DNA from: Mucilaginibacter limnophilus
GTDB taxonomy: Bacteria > Bacteroidota > Bacteroidia > Sphingobacteriales > Sphingobacteriaceae
Direction of reading: 5' to 3'
DNA length: 64,000 bases
Assembly: GCF_004005815.1 (NCBI RefSeq)
Contig: NZ_SACK01000001.1
Span: 372,001 to 436,000 of the forward strand
Each line of letters opens with the position of its first letter. Position 1 is the stretch's first letter. A program made the translations under genes and the position numbers. Under the pieces are notes generated by a model. That model did no database searches, had not been told where the DNA came from, and saw nothing but the letters and a program-made list of their open reading frames with translations. Shown piece by piece: positions 17,463-26,184 of the stretch.

Positions 17463-18632
17463 CTAAAAATCAACTGCCTGCTTCAGTAAGCCAACGCCAT
17501 CGCCAATAAGCGAGCTGTAAACTGATGGCGCGTACCCAATTTTATCTGTGTAGTATTGTATAAGCTCGGTGCTGAACTTATTAAAAGCATCTTTTTTAAC
17601 CAAAGCAATAGCGCATCCGCCGAAGCCTGCGCCGGTCATACGCGCGCCTGCCACATCCGGGTTGGTTTTGCTGTATTCGGCTACGGCGTCAAGTTCTTTT
17701 CCGCTAACCTCATACAGGTCGCGCAGCGAATCATGCGAAGCATACATCAGCCTGCCGAATTCGTCAAGGTTATGTTGTGACAATACTTCGGCGGCAAGTT
17801 TCACACGGTCGTTTTCTTCAATAACGTGACGTGCACGATTTTTAACGACTTCGTTATCTATCAAATGCTCGTATTTATTAAAGGTATCGGCATCGATATC
17901 ACAAAGGTTTACTATTTGCAGCTCCTGTTGTAAAGTTTTCAAAGCAGCCGCGCATTCCTGCACACGCTCGTTGTATTTTGATTCGGCGAGTTTACGGGGT
18001 TTATTGGTGTTGATGATGGCCAGCAGGTAATCGCCAAGGTTGGTATCAACAGGAGTATAGTCAAGGGTTGCACAGTTAAGCATCAGCGCCTTGTTCTTTT
18101 CGCCGAAGGCAACGGCAAACTGGTCCATAATGCCGCAGTTAACACCGATGAATTTATTTTCAACATTTTGCGATAACTGTACCAACTGCAGCTTGGTAAA
18201 ACCGGCGTTAAACAGGTGGTTCAGCGCGAAAGCGGTAACCACTTCAATTGATGCTGATGACGAAAGGCCCGAGCCGATTGGAATATCGCCGTAAAAAAGC
18301 ATATCCAGGCCCTGCAACTGATGGCCTTGTTGTATAAAGTAATTGAAAACACCCAGCGGGTAGTTGAACCAGCTTTCGCCGGTTTTAGTGTAGCTTTCCT
18401 GCACAGGTATGTCAGCCTGTTCTTTAAAATCAAGGCTGCGGAAACGAAAAACGCCCTCATTGTTCGGCGATACTAACAGGTACGTGCCAAAGGTAATAGC
18501 ACATGGAAGTACAAGGCCGCCGTTATAGTCAATATGCTCACCTATAAGGTTTACACGTCCCGGAGAGAAAAATTCGTGTTCGGCGTTTTTGTTGTAAATA
18601 GTATAAAACTCCTGCTGCAGTTGCTCCTTCAT
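17463..18632 (-). CDS. galK: Galactokinase
   Basis: GalK phosphorylates galactose at C1, the entry to the Leloir pathway. The 389 residues match the family. The galactokinase signature GRVNLIGEHIDYNGGLVLPC is at about 24-43, the GHMP ATP loop PIGSGLSSSASIEV near 117-130, and the C-terminal GHMP motif ARMTGAGFGGCAIAL near 331-345. The ATG at 18632 places the signature at the usual distance. Unusually, its operon partners are an RNA methyltransferase and a YdeI-like protein, with no galT, galM or galactose transporter in the window. Confidence 0.97.
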   Translation of the reverse strand: MKEQLQQEFYTIYNKNAEHEFFSPGRVNLIGEHIDYNGGLVLPCAITFGTYLLVSPNNEGVFRFRSLDFKEQADIPVQESYTKTGESWFNYPLGVFNYFIQQGHQLQGLDMLFYGDIPIGSGLSSSASIEVVTAFALNHLFNAGFTKLQLVQLSQNVENKFIGVNCGIMDQFAVAFGEKNKALMLNCATLDYTPVDTNLGDYLLAIINTNKPRKLAESKYNERVQECAAALKTLQQELQIVNLCDIDADTFNKYEHLIDNEVVKNRARHVIEENDRVKLAAEVLSQHNLDEFGRLMYASHDSLRDLYEVSGKELDAVAEYSKTNPDVAGARMTGAGFGGCAIALVKKDAFNKFSTELIQYYTDKIGYAPSVYSSLIGDGVGLLKQAVDF

Positions 18633-18659
18633 AATTTAGTGTGAAAATGTTAGTAACAG

Positions 18660-18667
18660 CAAATATA
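18660..18667 (-). promoter_or_regulatory. Possible -7 box of the galK promoter
   Basis: TATATTTG on the minus strand fits TAnnTTTG exactly and lies 28 bases before the galK ATG. The -33 position is only AT-rich, with no TTTG, so the promoter may be weak or activator-dependent. Confidence 0.4.
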
Positions 18668-18748
18668 TGTAAAAAATACAGTTATTATATTTTTGTTAAA
18701 AAAACGTTGTATAAAATCTGTTACCAAGCTATTTAAGTGAAACATCAG

Positions 18749-18781
18749 TTTGCAAATGTTGTTTCAAAACTGATAAGTTTG
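18749..18781 (+). promoter_or_regulatory. Promoter with very short leader upstream of the YciI-like gene
   Basis: TTTG (18749-18752), 21 bases, then TAAGTTTG (18774-18781) is a full match to the Bacteroidota promoter form at the long end of the spacing range. Only seven bases separate the -7 box from the ATG at 18789, so the mRNA would have a leader of a few bases or none. Confidence 0.55.
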
Positions 18782-18788
18782 ACCTGTT

Positions 18789-19079
18789 ATGAACCAATAC
18801 GTAGTTACCGCTTATGATTATACCGATGCCGACGCTTTACAGCGCCGCATGAACGTGCGCCCGCATCATTTTGACGGTGCGCGTGAACTTAAAGCATCAG
18901 GTAACTTTATTGCAGGAGGAGCTATACTGAACACTGAAGGAAAGATGATAGGTTCGGTAATGATGCTGCAGTTTGAAACTGAAGAAGAACTGGAAGCCTG
19001 GAAACAGCGTGAGCCCTATATCACCCAAAAGGTTTGGGAAACCGTGGATGTAAAACCTTTCCGTTTAGCCGATATTTAA
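18789..19079 (+). CDS. YciI family protein
   Basis: The 96 residues fit a single YCII domain, a small alpha-beta barrel that forms dimers. The usual segments are seen: an N-terminal strand YVVTAYDYTD, the conserved RPHHFDGARELKASG with its histidine, GAILNTEGKMIGSVMML, and a C-terminal VDVKPFRLADI. Family members include a chlorohydrolase-like dehydrochlorinase, but most have no known reaction. It is 25 bases upstream of a NIPSNAP gene and probably shares its transcript. NIPSNAP and YCII domains share the same ferredoxin-like ancestry. Confidence 0.85.
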   Translation: MNQYVVTAYDYTDADALQRRMNVRPHHFDGARELKASGNFIAGGAILNTEGKMIGSVMMLQFETEEELEAWKQREPYITQKVWETVDVKPFRLADI

Positions 19080-19104
19080 CGGTAAACAAACAATTATAAA
19101 CTTG

Positions 19105-19887
19105 ATGAAAACATTATTTAAAACCGCGGCCTTCGCCGTTTGCATACTATTTACAGGCTTCCTATCAGCCTATAGCAAAAATCCGCAAAGCTATTACATT
19201 CTGAAAGTGTATCATTATAAAACGCCGCAGCAAGAGGCGGCGCTGCACCAATACCTTGAAAAAGCGTACCTGCCTGCACTCCACCGCAATGGTGTTAAAC
19301 AAGCAGGTGTGTTTGGCACTTTCGGGCAAGACACTACCGACCGTCGTATTTATGTATTTATCCCGGTTGCATCTCTTGATAAAGCCGGCAGCCTTGATGA
19401 AAAGGTATCGGCAGATAAAGCTTACACTACAGCTGCAGGCAGCTATGTAAACGCTGCCTATAATGCTTCGCCATACAACCGTTTGGAAGTGATTATCCTG
19501 AAAGCCTTTTCGGGTATGCCTTCACCGGCTGTGCCTGCGCTTACCGGCAACAAGGCCGACAGGGTGTATGAACTGCGCAGCTATGAAAGTGCTACCGAAA
19601 AATATCACGAAAATAAAGTGGCCATGTTTAACGCGGGAGATGAGATAGCTATATTCAAGCGTTTAGGTTTTAATGCAGTATTTTACAGTCAGGTGGTTGC
19701 GGGTAGCCGTATGCCTAACCTGATGTACATGACCGTTCATGCCGATGCCGCGGCACGTGAAGCCAATTGGAAAGCTTTTGGTAACGACGCGGCATGGAAA
19801 ACGCTGAGCGCTAAAGAAGAATATAAAAACAATGTGTCTAAAATTGATATTACCTTCCTGAAATCTGCTGAGTATTCTGATTTTTGA
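19105..19887 (+). CDS. Secreted NIPSNAP family protein
   Basis: The product has 260 residues from ATG 19105; the TTG one codon earlier is less likely. A signal peptide (KTLFKTAAFAVCILFTGFLS) precedes two ferredoxin-like NIPSNAP repeats. The first begins YYILKVYHYKTPQQEAALHQ, and the second YELRSYESATEKYHENKV; each ends in a strand with conserved tryptophan or phenylalanine (WKAFGNDAAWKTL). Exported NIPSNAP proteins are common in Bacteroidota but have no settled function. Likely cotranscribed with the YciI-like gene. Confidence 0.82.
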   Translation: MKTLFKTAAFAVCILFTGFLSAYSKNPQSYYILKVYHYKTPQQEAALHQYLEKAYLPALHRNGVKQAGVFGTFGQDTTDRRIYVFIPVASLDKAGSLDEKVSADKAYTTAAGSYVNAAYNASPYNRLEVIILKAFSGMPSPAVPALTGNKADRVYELRSYESATEKYHENKVAMFNAGDEIAIFKRLGFNAVFYSQVVAGSRMPNLMYMTVHADAAAREANWKAFGNDAAWKTLSAKEEYKNNVSKIDITFLKSAEYSDF

Positions 19888-19961
19888 GGTTTAAAAACTT
19901 TCTTTCTAATTTATTCTCAACTAAAGTCATATCTTTAGCTACGAATACTTCTCAGGCGTAA

Positions 19962-22679
19962 ATGCAGGAAACCAATACTAATTTTTCTTTTCTGGCTGAT
20001 GGTGGTGAGTGCGGCGATCTGATACGTAGCATCAATTGGAGCGAAACCTCACTTGGCCCTGTAGACGAATGGCCGCAAATACTTAAAACCACTTTAGGTC
20101 TTATCCTGCATACTAAGTTCCCGATGTTTCTTTTCTGGGGACCTGAGCTTATATGTTTTTATAACGACGCTTACCGCCCAAGCCTGGGCTACAACGGTAA
20201 GCATCCTGCTGCCATGGGGCAAAAAGGGGAAGAGTGCTGGCCCGAAATATGGGATTTTATAAAGCCCTTAATTGATAATGTACTTGAAAAGGGCCAGGCC
20301 AGCTGGTATGAAGATCAGCTACTGCCCATTTATCGTAACGGCAGGCTCGAAGATGTTTATTGGACATTTAGTTACAGCCCGGTATTTGATGAAACCGGAA
20401 AGGCTGCCGGTGTTTTTGTTACCTGTAATGAAACTACCGAAAAAGTTAAAACATTAAGCCGGCTTGAAGAAAGCCGCGACGAGCTTGAATTTGCTATTGA
20501 TGCAGGTGAATTAGGTACCTGGGATTATAATCCTGTAACCAATAAGTTTTTTGGCAACGCACGTCTTAAAAGCTGGTTTGGCCTACCTGCTGATGCCGAA
20601 CTTGATTTAACTACAGCCTTAAACGCTATTGCTGAAAAAGACAGAGCCCGGGTTACTCAAGCTATTGAGCAGTCACTGCAAAAATCATCAGGAGGCGGTT
20701 ATGATGTTTCATATACCATTATTAACCCGGTTACGCGTCAGGAGCGGTTTGTAAGGGCTAAGGGTAAAGCCTTTTTTAATGATACCGGTGATGCTTATCG
20801 CCTTAACGGCACTGTACAGGATATTACTGATGATAGCATAGCCCGGCGTCAGCTTGTTGCCAGCGAAAGCAATTTTAAGGCGATGGTTTTACAGGCGCCT
20901 GTAGCTATGTGTGTGCTTAAGGGACCGAAATTTATAGTAGAGGTTGCCAACGATCCAATATATGAGCTTTGGGGTAAAACAGCTGAACAAATGCTGAATA
21001 AACCATTGTTTGACGGATTATCAGAAGTTAAAGGGCAGGGGCTGGAAGAACTATTAATCGGGGTGCTTACAACCGGTGAGCGATTTGTTGCTAACGAACG
21101 CCCGGTGGCTTTACCACGCGGGGATGTAATGGAAATACATTACCTTAATTTTGTTTATGCACCCTTCAGGAATGAAGACGAAATAATAGGTGTTATAGCA
21201 GTAGCTACAGATGTTACTGAACAAGTACTGTCAAGTCAAAAGATTCAGGATGCCGAAGAACGCGCCCGATTGGCTATGGATGCCGTGGAAATGGGGACAT
21301 ATGATCTTGATTTTGTAACCTCAGGTATTATCACATCACCAAGGTTTGATCAGATATTCGGGTTAAATGTCAGTAGTACACACCGCGATTACGTTTCAGT
21401 AATACATCCGGAAGACCTTGAAACACGTCGTATTGCACATGAAGTAGCATTAAAAACAGGACGTCTTAAGTATATTGCACGTGTCATCTGGCCCGATAAC
21501 TCTATCCGCTGGATGCGTGCTGTTGGTAAAGTTATATATGATGATAACGGAACCCCGCTGCGTTTATTAGGAACCGCTGTGGACATTACCGAAAGCAAAC
21601 AGGCCGAAGAAGAACTGCGCGAAATAAACCAGCGGCTTGAGTTAGCGCTTGAAGCCGGTAATCTGGGATCGTATGAACTGAACATTGAAACTGGTGAGAT
21701 TATTTGTAACGAGCAGTTCAAATCAGACTTTGGCTTGAAAGACCGTGAACAATTCACGTTCAGTGATTTAATAAATACCGTTGCACCTGCATTTCGTGAA
21801 AGGGTAAGGGCGGCTGTAGGTTCGGCTATCAAAAACAAAAATTCGTATAACGAGGAGTTCCAGATCATCTGCCCGGATGGAAGCGTACACTGGATAAGAG
21901 CATCGGGAAAAGTGCGTTATACCAACGAAGGCAAACCCGCGCTGATAATAGGTGTAAGCTTTGATATCACCGATCATAAAAATCTTCAGCAGCAAAAGGA
22001 TGATTTCATCAGCATTGCCAGTCATGAACTTAAAACGCCTGTTACCAGCATAAAAGCCTACACCCAGGTACTCGAGCGTATGCTGAAGCAAAAAGGCGAT
22101 GAGCGGGAAGCTGCCATGATAGCCAAGATGGACGCGCAGGTAAACCGCCTTACCAGCCTGATAGGTGATCTGCTGGATGTTACCAAGATCAATTCGGGTA
22201 AGCTTCAGTTTAACGACAGGGTTTTTGCCTTTAATGAATTGGTTGCTGAAGTAATTGAAGAGCTGCAGCGCACTACCGAAAAACATGTGCTTATCAACAA
22301 TGTAAACTATACAGGCACTGTACATGCCGACCGCGACCGTATTGCGCAGGTTATTACCAATTTGATATCAAATGCTATCAAGTACTCACCTCTGCCCGGC
22401 AATATCATCGTTAGCTCAATATCAACTGAAAACGAAGTTCAGCTTTGCGTGCAGGATTTTGGTGTAGGTATACCTGCTGATAAGCAGGAGCTTGTTTTTG
22501 AGCAGTTTTATCGAGTTAGCGGCGATAAACAACATACCTTCCCGGGCCTTGGTTTAGGCCTTTATATCTCATCAGAAATTCTCAAACGCGAGAATGGCCG
22601 GATATGGGTAAACAGCGTTGAAGGCAAGGGCTCAACTTTTTGTTTTGCTTTGCCGGCATCACCTGTAACCCAGGCTTAA
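19962..22679 (+). CDS. Multi-PAS sensor histidine kinase
   Basis: A soluble 905-residue kinase with no membrane helix. The N-terminal PAS unit (about 1-170) has the form seen in many Sphingobacteriaceae kinases (SETSLGPVDEWPQILKTTLG). Four further PAS/PAC units follow (starting about 175, 300, 425 and 550), several with the PAC ending VRAKGKA or IRASGKV. The HisKA box is at His688 (SIASHELKTPVTSI), and the ATP-binding N, G1 and G2 boxes follow (LISNAIKYS, DFGVGIP, GLGLGLYIS). The cognate regulator is not adjacent. Signal unknown; PAS units often bind small cytosolic ligands or haem. It is transcribed alone, ahead of the sigma-factor operon by 144 bases. Confidence 0.92.
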   Translation: MQETNTNFSFLADGGECGDLIRSINWSETSLGPVDEWPQILKTTLGLILHTKFPMFLFWGPELICFYNDAYRPSLGYNGKHPAAMGQKGEECWPEIWDFIKPLIDNVLEKGQASWYEDQLLPIYRNGRLEDVYWTFSYSPVFDETGKAAGVFVTCNETTEKVKTLSRLEESRDELEFAIDAGELGTWDYNPVTNKFFGNARLKSWFGLPADAELDLTTALNAIAEKDRARVTQAIEQSLQKSSGGGYDVSYTIINPVTRQERFVRAKGKAFFNDTGDAYRLNGTVQDITDDSIARRQLVASESNFKAMVLQAPVAMCVLKGPKFIVEVANDPIYELWGKTAEQMLNKPLFDGLSEVKGQGLEELLIGVLTTGERFVANERPVALPRGDVMEIHYLNFVYAPFRNEDEIIGVIAVATDVTEQVLSSQKIQDAEERARLAMDAVEMGTYDLDFVTSGIITSPRFDQIFGLNVSSTHRDYVSVIHPEDLETRRIAHEVALKTGRLKYIARVIWPDNSIRWMRAVGKVIYDDNGTPLRLLGTAVDITESKQAEEELREINQRLELALEAGNLGSYELNIETGEIICNEQFKSDFGLKDREQFTFSDLINTVAPAFRERVRAAVGSAIKNKNSYNEEFQIICPDGSVHWIRASGKVRYTNEGKPALIIGVSFDITDHKNLQQQKDDFISIASHELKTPVTSIKAYTQVLERMLKQKGDEREAAMIAKMDAQVNRLTSLIGDLLDVTKINSGKLQFNDRVFAFNELVAEVIEELQRTTEKHVLINNVNYTGTVHADRDRIAQVITNLISNAIKYSPLPGNIIVSSISTENEVQLCVQDFGVGIPADKQELVFEQFYRVSGDKQHTFPGLGLGLYISSEILKRENGRIWVNSVEGKGSTFCFALPASPVTQA

Positions 22680-22823
22680 TTAAATCAATATTATTCTTAA
22701 TTTTCTTCTGAAAATATTCAGGTGCAGGCAACCCTTTGCTTAAAGCCGGCGTAATTGCTGTTGATTGATAATTACAACAGGCAGCAGCCATGAATAATTA
22801 ATAACCGATTACAGGCCCCTTAC

Positions 22824-23459
22824 ATGACGGAAGAAAAATTACAAGCGCTTATAAGCGGTTGCATGCGGCAGGACAGGAGCAGCCAAAAACAGTTGTACAA
22901 ACTGTTTTACGGTTATGCCATGAGCATTTGCCTGCGCTATTCGGCCGACAGGGATGAAGCTGCCGAGGTAATGAATCAGGGGTTCTTTAAAGTGTTTAAA
23001 CATTTGGGTAAGTATGATAGCAGCCGGCCTTTTAAAATATGGCTGGGACGGATAATGACCAATACGGCAATTGACCATTACCGCATAAACGCGAAGGCCG
23101 GCTATACCGAAGATCTGGAGAAAGCCTATGACGTTAGCGACAATGTACTGCCCGACAGGCGGCTTGATTATAATGACCTTTTACGTATGGTACAGCGGTT
23201 ACCACAGGCTTACCGCACGGTTTTTAACCTGTTTGCCATAGAAGGTTACACGCACGAAGAAATTGCCATGATGCTGCAAATATCAGAAGGGGCGTCAAAA
23301 TCAAACCTGCATAAGGCACGGCAAAAACTGAAGGTAATGATAGCTGAAGCGAACAGAATACATGACAGAACAGACTTTAACGGCAGTATAGGTTATTCAC
23401 CTATCATCGTGATGAACTACCTGGATATTAATAGTTTTTTCAGAAACAATTTAAGGTGA
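22824..23459 (+). CDS. ECF-type RNA polymerase sigma factor
   Basis: A 211-residue sigma-70 family ECF factor. Region 2 (about 18-85) contains the core-binding segment YSADRDEAAEVMNQGFFKVF and the -10 recognition part FKIWLGRIMTNTAIDHYR. Region 4 (about 128-180) contains LPQAYRTVFNLFAIEGYTHE and the helix-turn-helix HEEIAMMLQISEGASKSNLH. About 25 residues follow region 4. The stop codon TGA shares its A with the ATG of the next gene, a candidate anti-sigma factor, so synthesis of the two is coupled. It heads a five-gene operon and probably autoregulates it. Confidence 0.94.
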   Translation: MTEEKLQALISGCMRQDRSSQKQLYKLFYGYAMSICLRYSADRDEAAEVMNQGFFKVFKHLGKYDSSRPFKIWLGRIMTNTAIDHYRINAKAGYTEDLEKAYDVSDNVLPDRRLDYNDLLRMVQRLPQAYRTVFNLFAIEGYTHEEIAMMLQISEGASKSNLHKARQKLKVMIAEANRIHDRTDFNGSIGYSPIIVMNYLDINSFFRNNLR

Positions 23460-24673
23460 TGGAAAGGGGTAAAGACAGGGATTTAGATGATTTTTTTAAG
23501 GATGCGATGCAAAACAACGATCAGCATATTGACTTCCGTGAGGAAGACTGGAGTGCCATGGAACAAATGCTGGATAAAGGTCGCACACGCCCTGTTGTAA
23601 TATGGATGCGTATAGCCGGGGGCATTGCCGCCATACTATTACTTACTTTAGGATGGTGGTACTTAAACAATAAGCAAGCTGCCAGGAATGACAAAGCACA
23701 GATAGCCAAGGTTAAAATGCAATCGAAGCCTCAATCAGCTTCTAAAAATACTGAACCTGTCGATGAAGATAGCATTACCACAACCGAAAAACAGGTATTT
23801 GCCGGGAGAACTGCAAAAGGGGTCGCAGGCCGGGTTGTGCCGGGAAGGCATAATCCGGTCCCGGTAAATTTTGTACCTAAGCCTATGGTAAAGAAAGAAG
23901 AAGCTGTTGTGCTGAACAAAAACGATACTGCAAAAACAGCGGAAATATTGGCGCAAAACCCAGTCGCCCGGCAAAACGATACAGTAGCGAAACAACCGGA
24001 AGTATTAGCAAAAGCGGATGAGCTTGAAGAGAAGCCATCTGTAGAAAAAAAGGTTAAAGCTGAAGCGATAAAAACACAGCCTGTTTATACTTTAAGTGTA
24101 CTGGCTTCGCCCGATATAAATGCGGTAAGCGCTTTCAATAACAGTAAAGTAGGCAGCAATGTAGGGTTGATGTTTTCGGCAACCTTTGGTAAAGTGTCGG
24201 TAAGTACAGGTGCGTTGTATGCGGTGAAACCTTATGCTGCAAGCCTGGCTCGCAATGTAAGTTATTATAACAAGATAAGCACCGTAAATCAGGATGTTAT
24301 GGCCGACTGCCGGGTGCTGGACATCCCGCTTAATGTTGATTACCGGGTGTACAGCAAACAACGCAACAGCATTAGCTTGGGTGCAGGCTTATCGTCATAC
24401 TTTATGCTGCGCGAAAATTATACGTACACCGGCGGGGTAGGGTATAACGGTACGCAGGGCAATTCATTCAGCGTAAGTAATCAAAACAGGCATATACTGG
24501 GCGTACTGAACCTTCAGGCCACATATCAGCGGCAGCTGAACCCGAAAATAGGGCTTTCAATACAGCCTTTTATGAAATTACCATTGACAGACATAGGATA
24601 CGGACAGGTGCGGCTGCGCAGCGCGGGCATAGCCGCCGGACTAAACTGGAATATAGGAAAAACACCAAAGTAA
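23459..24673 (+). CDS. Candidate dual membrane-spanning anti-sigma factor with outer-membrane barrel
   Basis: ATG at 23459 overlaps the sigma stop by one base; an in-frame GTG one codon earlier is less likely. The 404 residues split into a cytosolic N-terminus (1-45, DFREEDWSAMEQMLDK), one inner-membrane helix (46-70), a long hydrophilic linker rich in Lys, Pro and Thr (71-207), and a C-terminal beta-strand domain (about 208-404) with alternating strands such as NSISLGAGLSSYFML and AGIAAGLNWNIG, typical of an outer-membrane barrel. This layout matches the dual membrane-spanning anti-sigma (Dma) proteins known from Bacteroides thetaiotaomicron, in which one chain links the outer membrane to a cytosolic sigma factor. 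The pairing with an ECF gene supports this. I infer function from architecture only. Confidence 0.72.
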   Translation: MERGKDRDLDDFFKDAMQNNDQHIDFREEDWSAMEQMLDKGRTRPVVIWMRIAGGIAAILLLTLGWWYLNNKQAARNDKAQIAKVKMQSKPQSASKNTEPVDEDSITTTEKQVFAGRTAKGVAGRVVPGRHNPVPVNFVPKPMVKKEEAVVLNKNDTAKTAEILAQNPVARQNDTVAKQPEVLAKADELEEKPSVEKKVKAEAIKTQPVYTLSVLASPDINAVSAFNNSKVGSNVGLMFSATFGKVSVSTGALYAVKPYAASLARNVSYYNKISTVNQDVMADCRVLDIPLNVDYRVYSKQRNSISLGAGLSSYFMLRENYTYTGGVGYNGTQGNSFSVSNQNRHILGVLNLQATYQRQLNPKIGLSIQPFMKLPLTDIGYGQVRLRSAGIAAGLNWNIGKTPK

Positions 24674-24677
24674 CACC

Positions 24678-25238
24678 ATGAAACATCTGCTTGTAATAAT
24701 AGCGCTGGTGGCCGGATTAATAAAAGACGATGCACCGGCAGGGCTCTACGCGTGCAAAAATGTACGGATAACGCTATACTCGAGCGCGCCGCTTGAGGAC
24801 ATTGAGGCCGAATCAAACGCCGGAAAATCGGTGTTTAATCCTGCTACCGGTGAACTGGCTTTTAACGTGGCCATACGTTCGTTCAAGTTCCCGAAGTCGC
24901 TGATGCAGGAACATTTTAATGAAAACTATATGGAAAGCGATAAGTATCCGCAAGCATCATTCAGAGGAAAGATAAATGAAAAAATAGATGTAAACGCCAA
25001 CGGCAGCTTCCCGGTAACAGTGAGTGGCGTGCTTGATGTGCATGGCGTGAAGCAGAACCGTACGGTTAAAGGCACCGTCAATGTCAATAATGGTTCGGTA
25101 AGCATGTCATCAGAGTTTATGGTTCGGTGCGCAGACCATAATATCGAGATTCCAAAACTGGTATTTAAAAAAATTGCTGAAACTATAAAAATGACCGTTT
25201 CAGCCACCTATAGTCCTTTAAATAATCAAGCTAAATAA
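24678..25238 (+). CDS. YceI-like lipid-binding family protein
   Basis: A 186-residue protein with an N-terminal hydrophobic segment, starting four bases after the anti-sigma gene. The body matches the YceI lipocalin-like fold: RITLYSSAPLEDIEAES, a FNPATGELAFNVAIRSFKF strand pair, MQEHFNENYMESDKYPQASF and VSGVLDVHGVKQNRTV. YceI proteins bind polyprenoid or other lipids in the periplasm. The signal peptide is short and without a clear cleavage site, so location is less sure. Its place in the sigma operon suggests an envelope or electron-transfer role alongside the DUF5777 and Rieske proteins. Confidence 0.87.
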   Translation: MKHLLVIIALVAGLIKDDAPAGLYACKNVRITLYSSAPLEDIEAESNAGKSVFNPATGELAFNVAIRSFKFPKSLMQEHFNENYMESDKYPQASFRGKINEKIDVNANGSFPVTVSGVLDVHGVKQNRTVKGTVNVNNGSVSMSSEFMVRCADHNIEIPKLVFKKIAETIKMTVSATYSPLNNQAK

Positions 25239-25239
25239 T

Positions 25240-26181
25240 ATGAAAAAGGCATTCCTGTTTTTTGTGTTGATTTTAACCCTTGGCATTGCCAGGGCCCAAA
25301 CAGACACCACGGCTACCGATTCGGCAATGAACATGCTTAACGAAGGTGAAAAGGAAGAAAGTGTGATAGCTACCTTCAAGGCATCGAGGCTAATATATTC
25401 GCAAACTACCGAGACGGTTAAAAAGAATAACCTGAACTTTCTGGTGATACACCGCTTTGGTGATATCGGCGGTAGCGACGGCGGCAGCTCTACGCTGTGG
25501 GGGCTTGATAATTCGAGTGATATCTACATTGGTTTTGAATACGGCATAAGCGATAAGCTGGATGTGCAGTTCGGTCGCAGCAAGTTTGAACAAATGCTTG
25601 AGCTGGGCCTCAAATACGCCATACTAAAACAAACTGCCGATAATAGTAAACCATTTGCCTTAACGGTTGCCGGCAAAATGGGTTTAAAGCCTTATAAAGT
25701 AACTACTGAGGTGTTCGACGATTACACCAACCGGCTTTCATATATGGCACAGGCCATCATAGCCCGTAAATTTTCATCGAGGTTCTCGTTGCAAATATCG
25801 CCGACTTTTATCCGCAACAACCTGCCGTTTCCTTTTATTGAGGGAAACGAGCAGCAGTTTTTCGCACTCAGCGCGGCAGCGCGTTATAAGTTCACCAAAC
25901 GTATGGGTATTGTGGTTGATTATTCGCACCCATTCTCATCATTCAGGCAAAACAGTAACAGCCCAAAGTTCTATGATCCGCTTGCCGTTGGCATCGAAAT
26001 AGAAACAGGCGGGCACGTTTTTACTATTGATTTTGCCAACGCGAAAGCCATATCCGAGCTTAATTACTTAAGCGACACTGAATCGTCCTGGGGAAAAGGG
26101 CAGTTCAGGTTTGGCTTCACCATTTCACGCATGTTCTCCTTCGGCCCCAATAAAAGAAATAAAGACAAATCAAACTACTAA
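25240..26181 (+). CDS. DUF5777 family outer-membrane beta-barrel protein
   Basis: A 313-residue protein with signal peptide (MKKAFLFFVLILTLGIARAQ) and many amphipathic strands, starting one base after the YceI gene stops. The segment NFLVIHRFGDIGGSDGG followed by LWGLDNSSDIYIGFEYGISD is characteristic of DUF5777. The C-terminus ends in alternating hydrophobic residues (FGFTISRMFSF) as in outer-membrane barrels. Function unknown. In this phylum such genes often lie beside YceI-like and Rieske-type genes, as here. Confidence 0.8.
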   Translation: MKKAFLFFVLILTLGIARAQTDTTATDSAMNMLNEGEKEESVIATFKASRLIYSQTTETVKKNNLNFLVIHRFGDIGGSDGGSSTLWGLDNSSDIYIGFEYGISDKLDVQFGRSKFEQMLELGLKYAILKQTADNSKPFALTVAGKMGLKPYKVTTEVFDDYTNRLSYMAQAIIARKFSSRFSLQISPTFIRNNLPFPFIEGNEQQFFALSAAARYKFTKRMGIVVDYSHPFSSFRQNSNSPKFYDPLAVGIEIETGGHVFTIDFANAKAISELNYLSDTESSWGKGQFRFGFTISRMFSFGPNKRNKDKSNY

Positions 26182-26184
26182 AAC

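Noticed and set aside
21768..22325. A 185-codon minus-strand frame inside the multi-PAS kinase
   Set aside because: The plus strand is a certain histidine kinase with HisKA and ATPase boxes in this interval.
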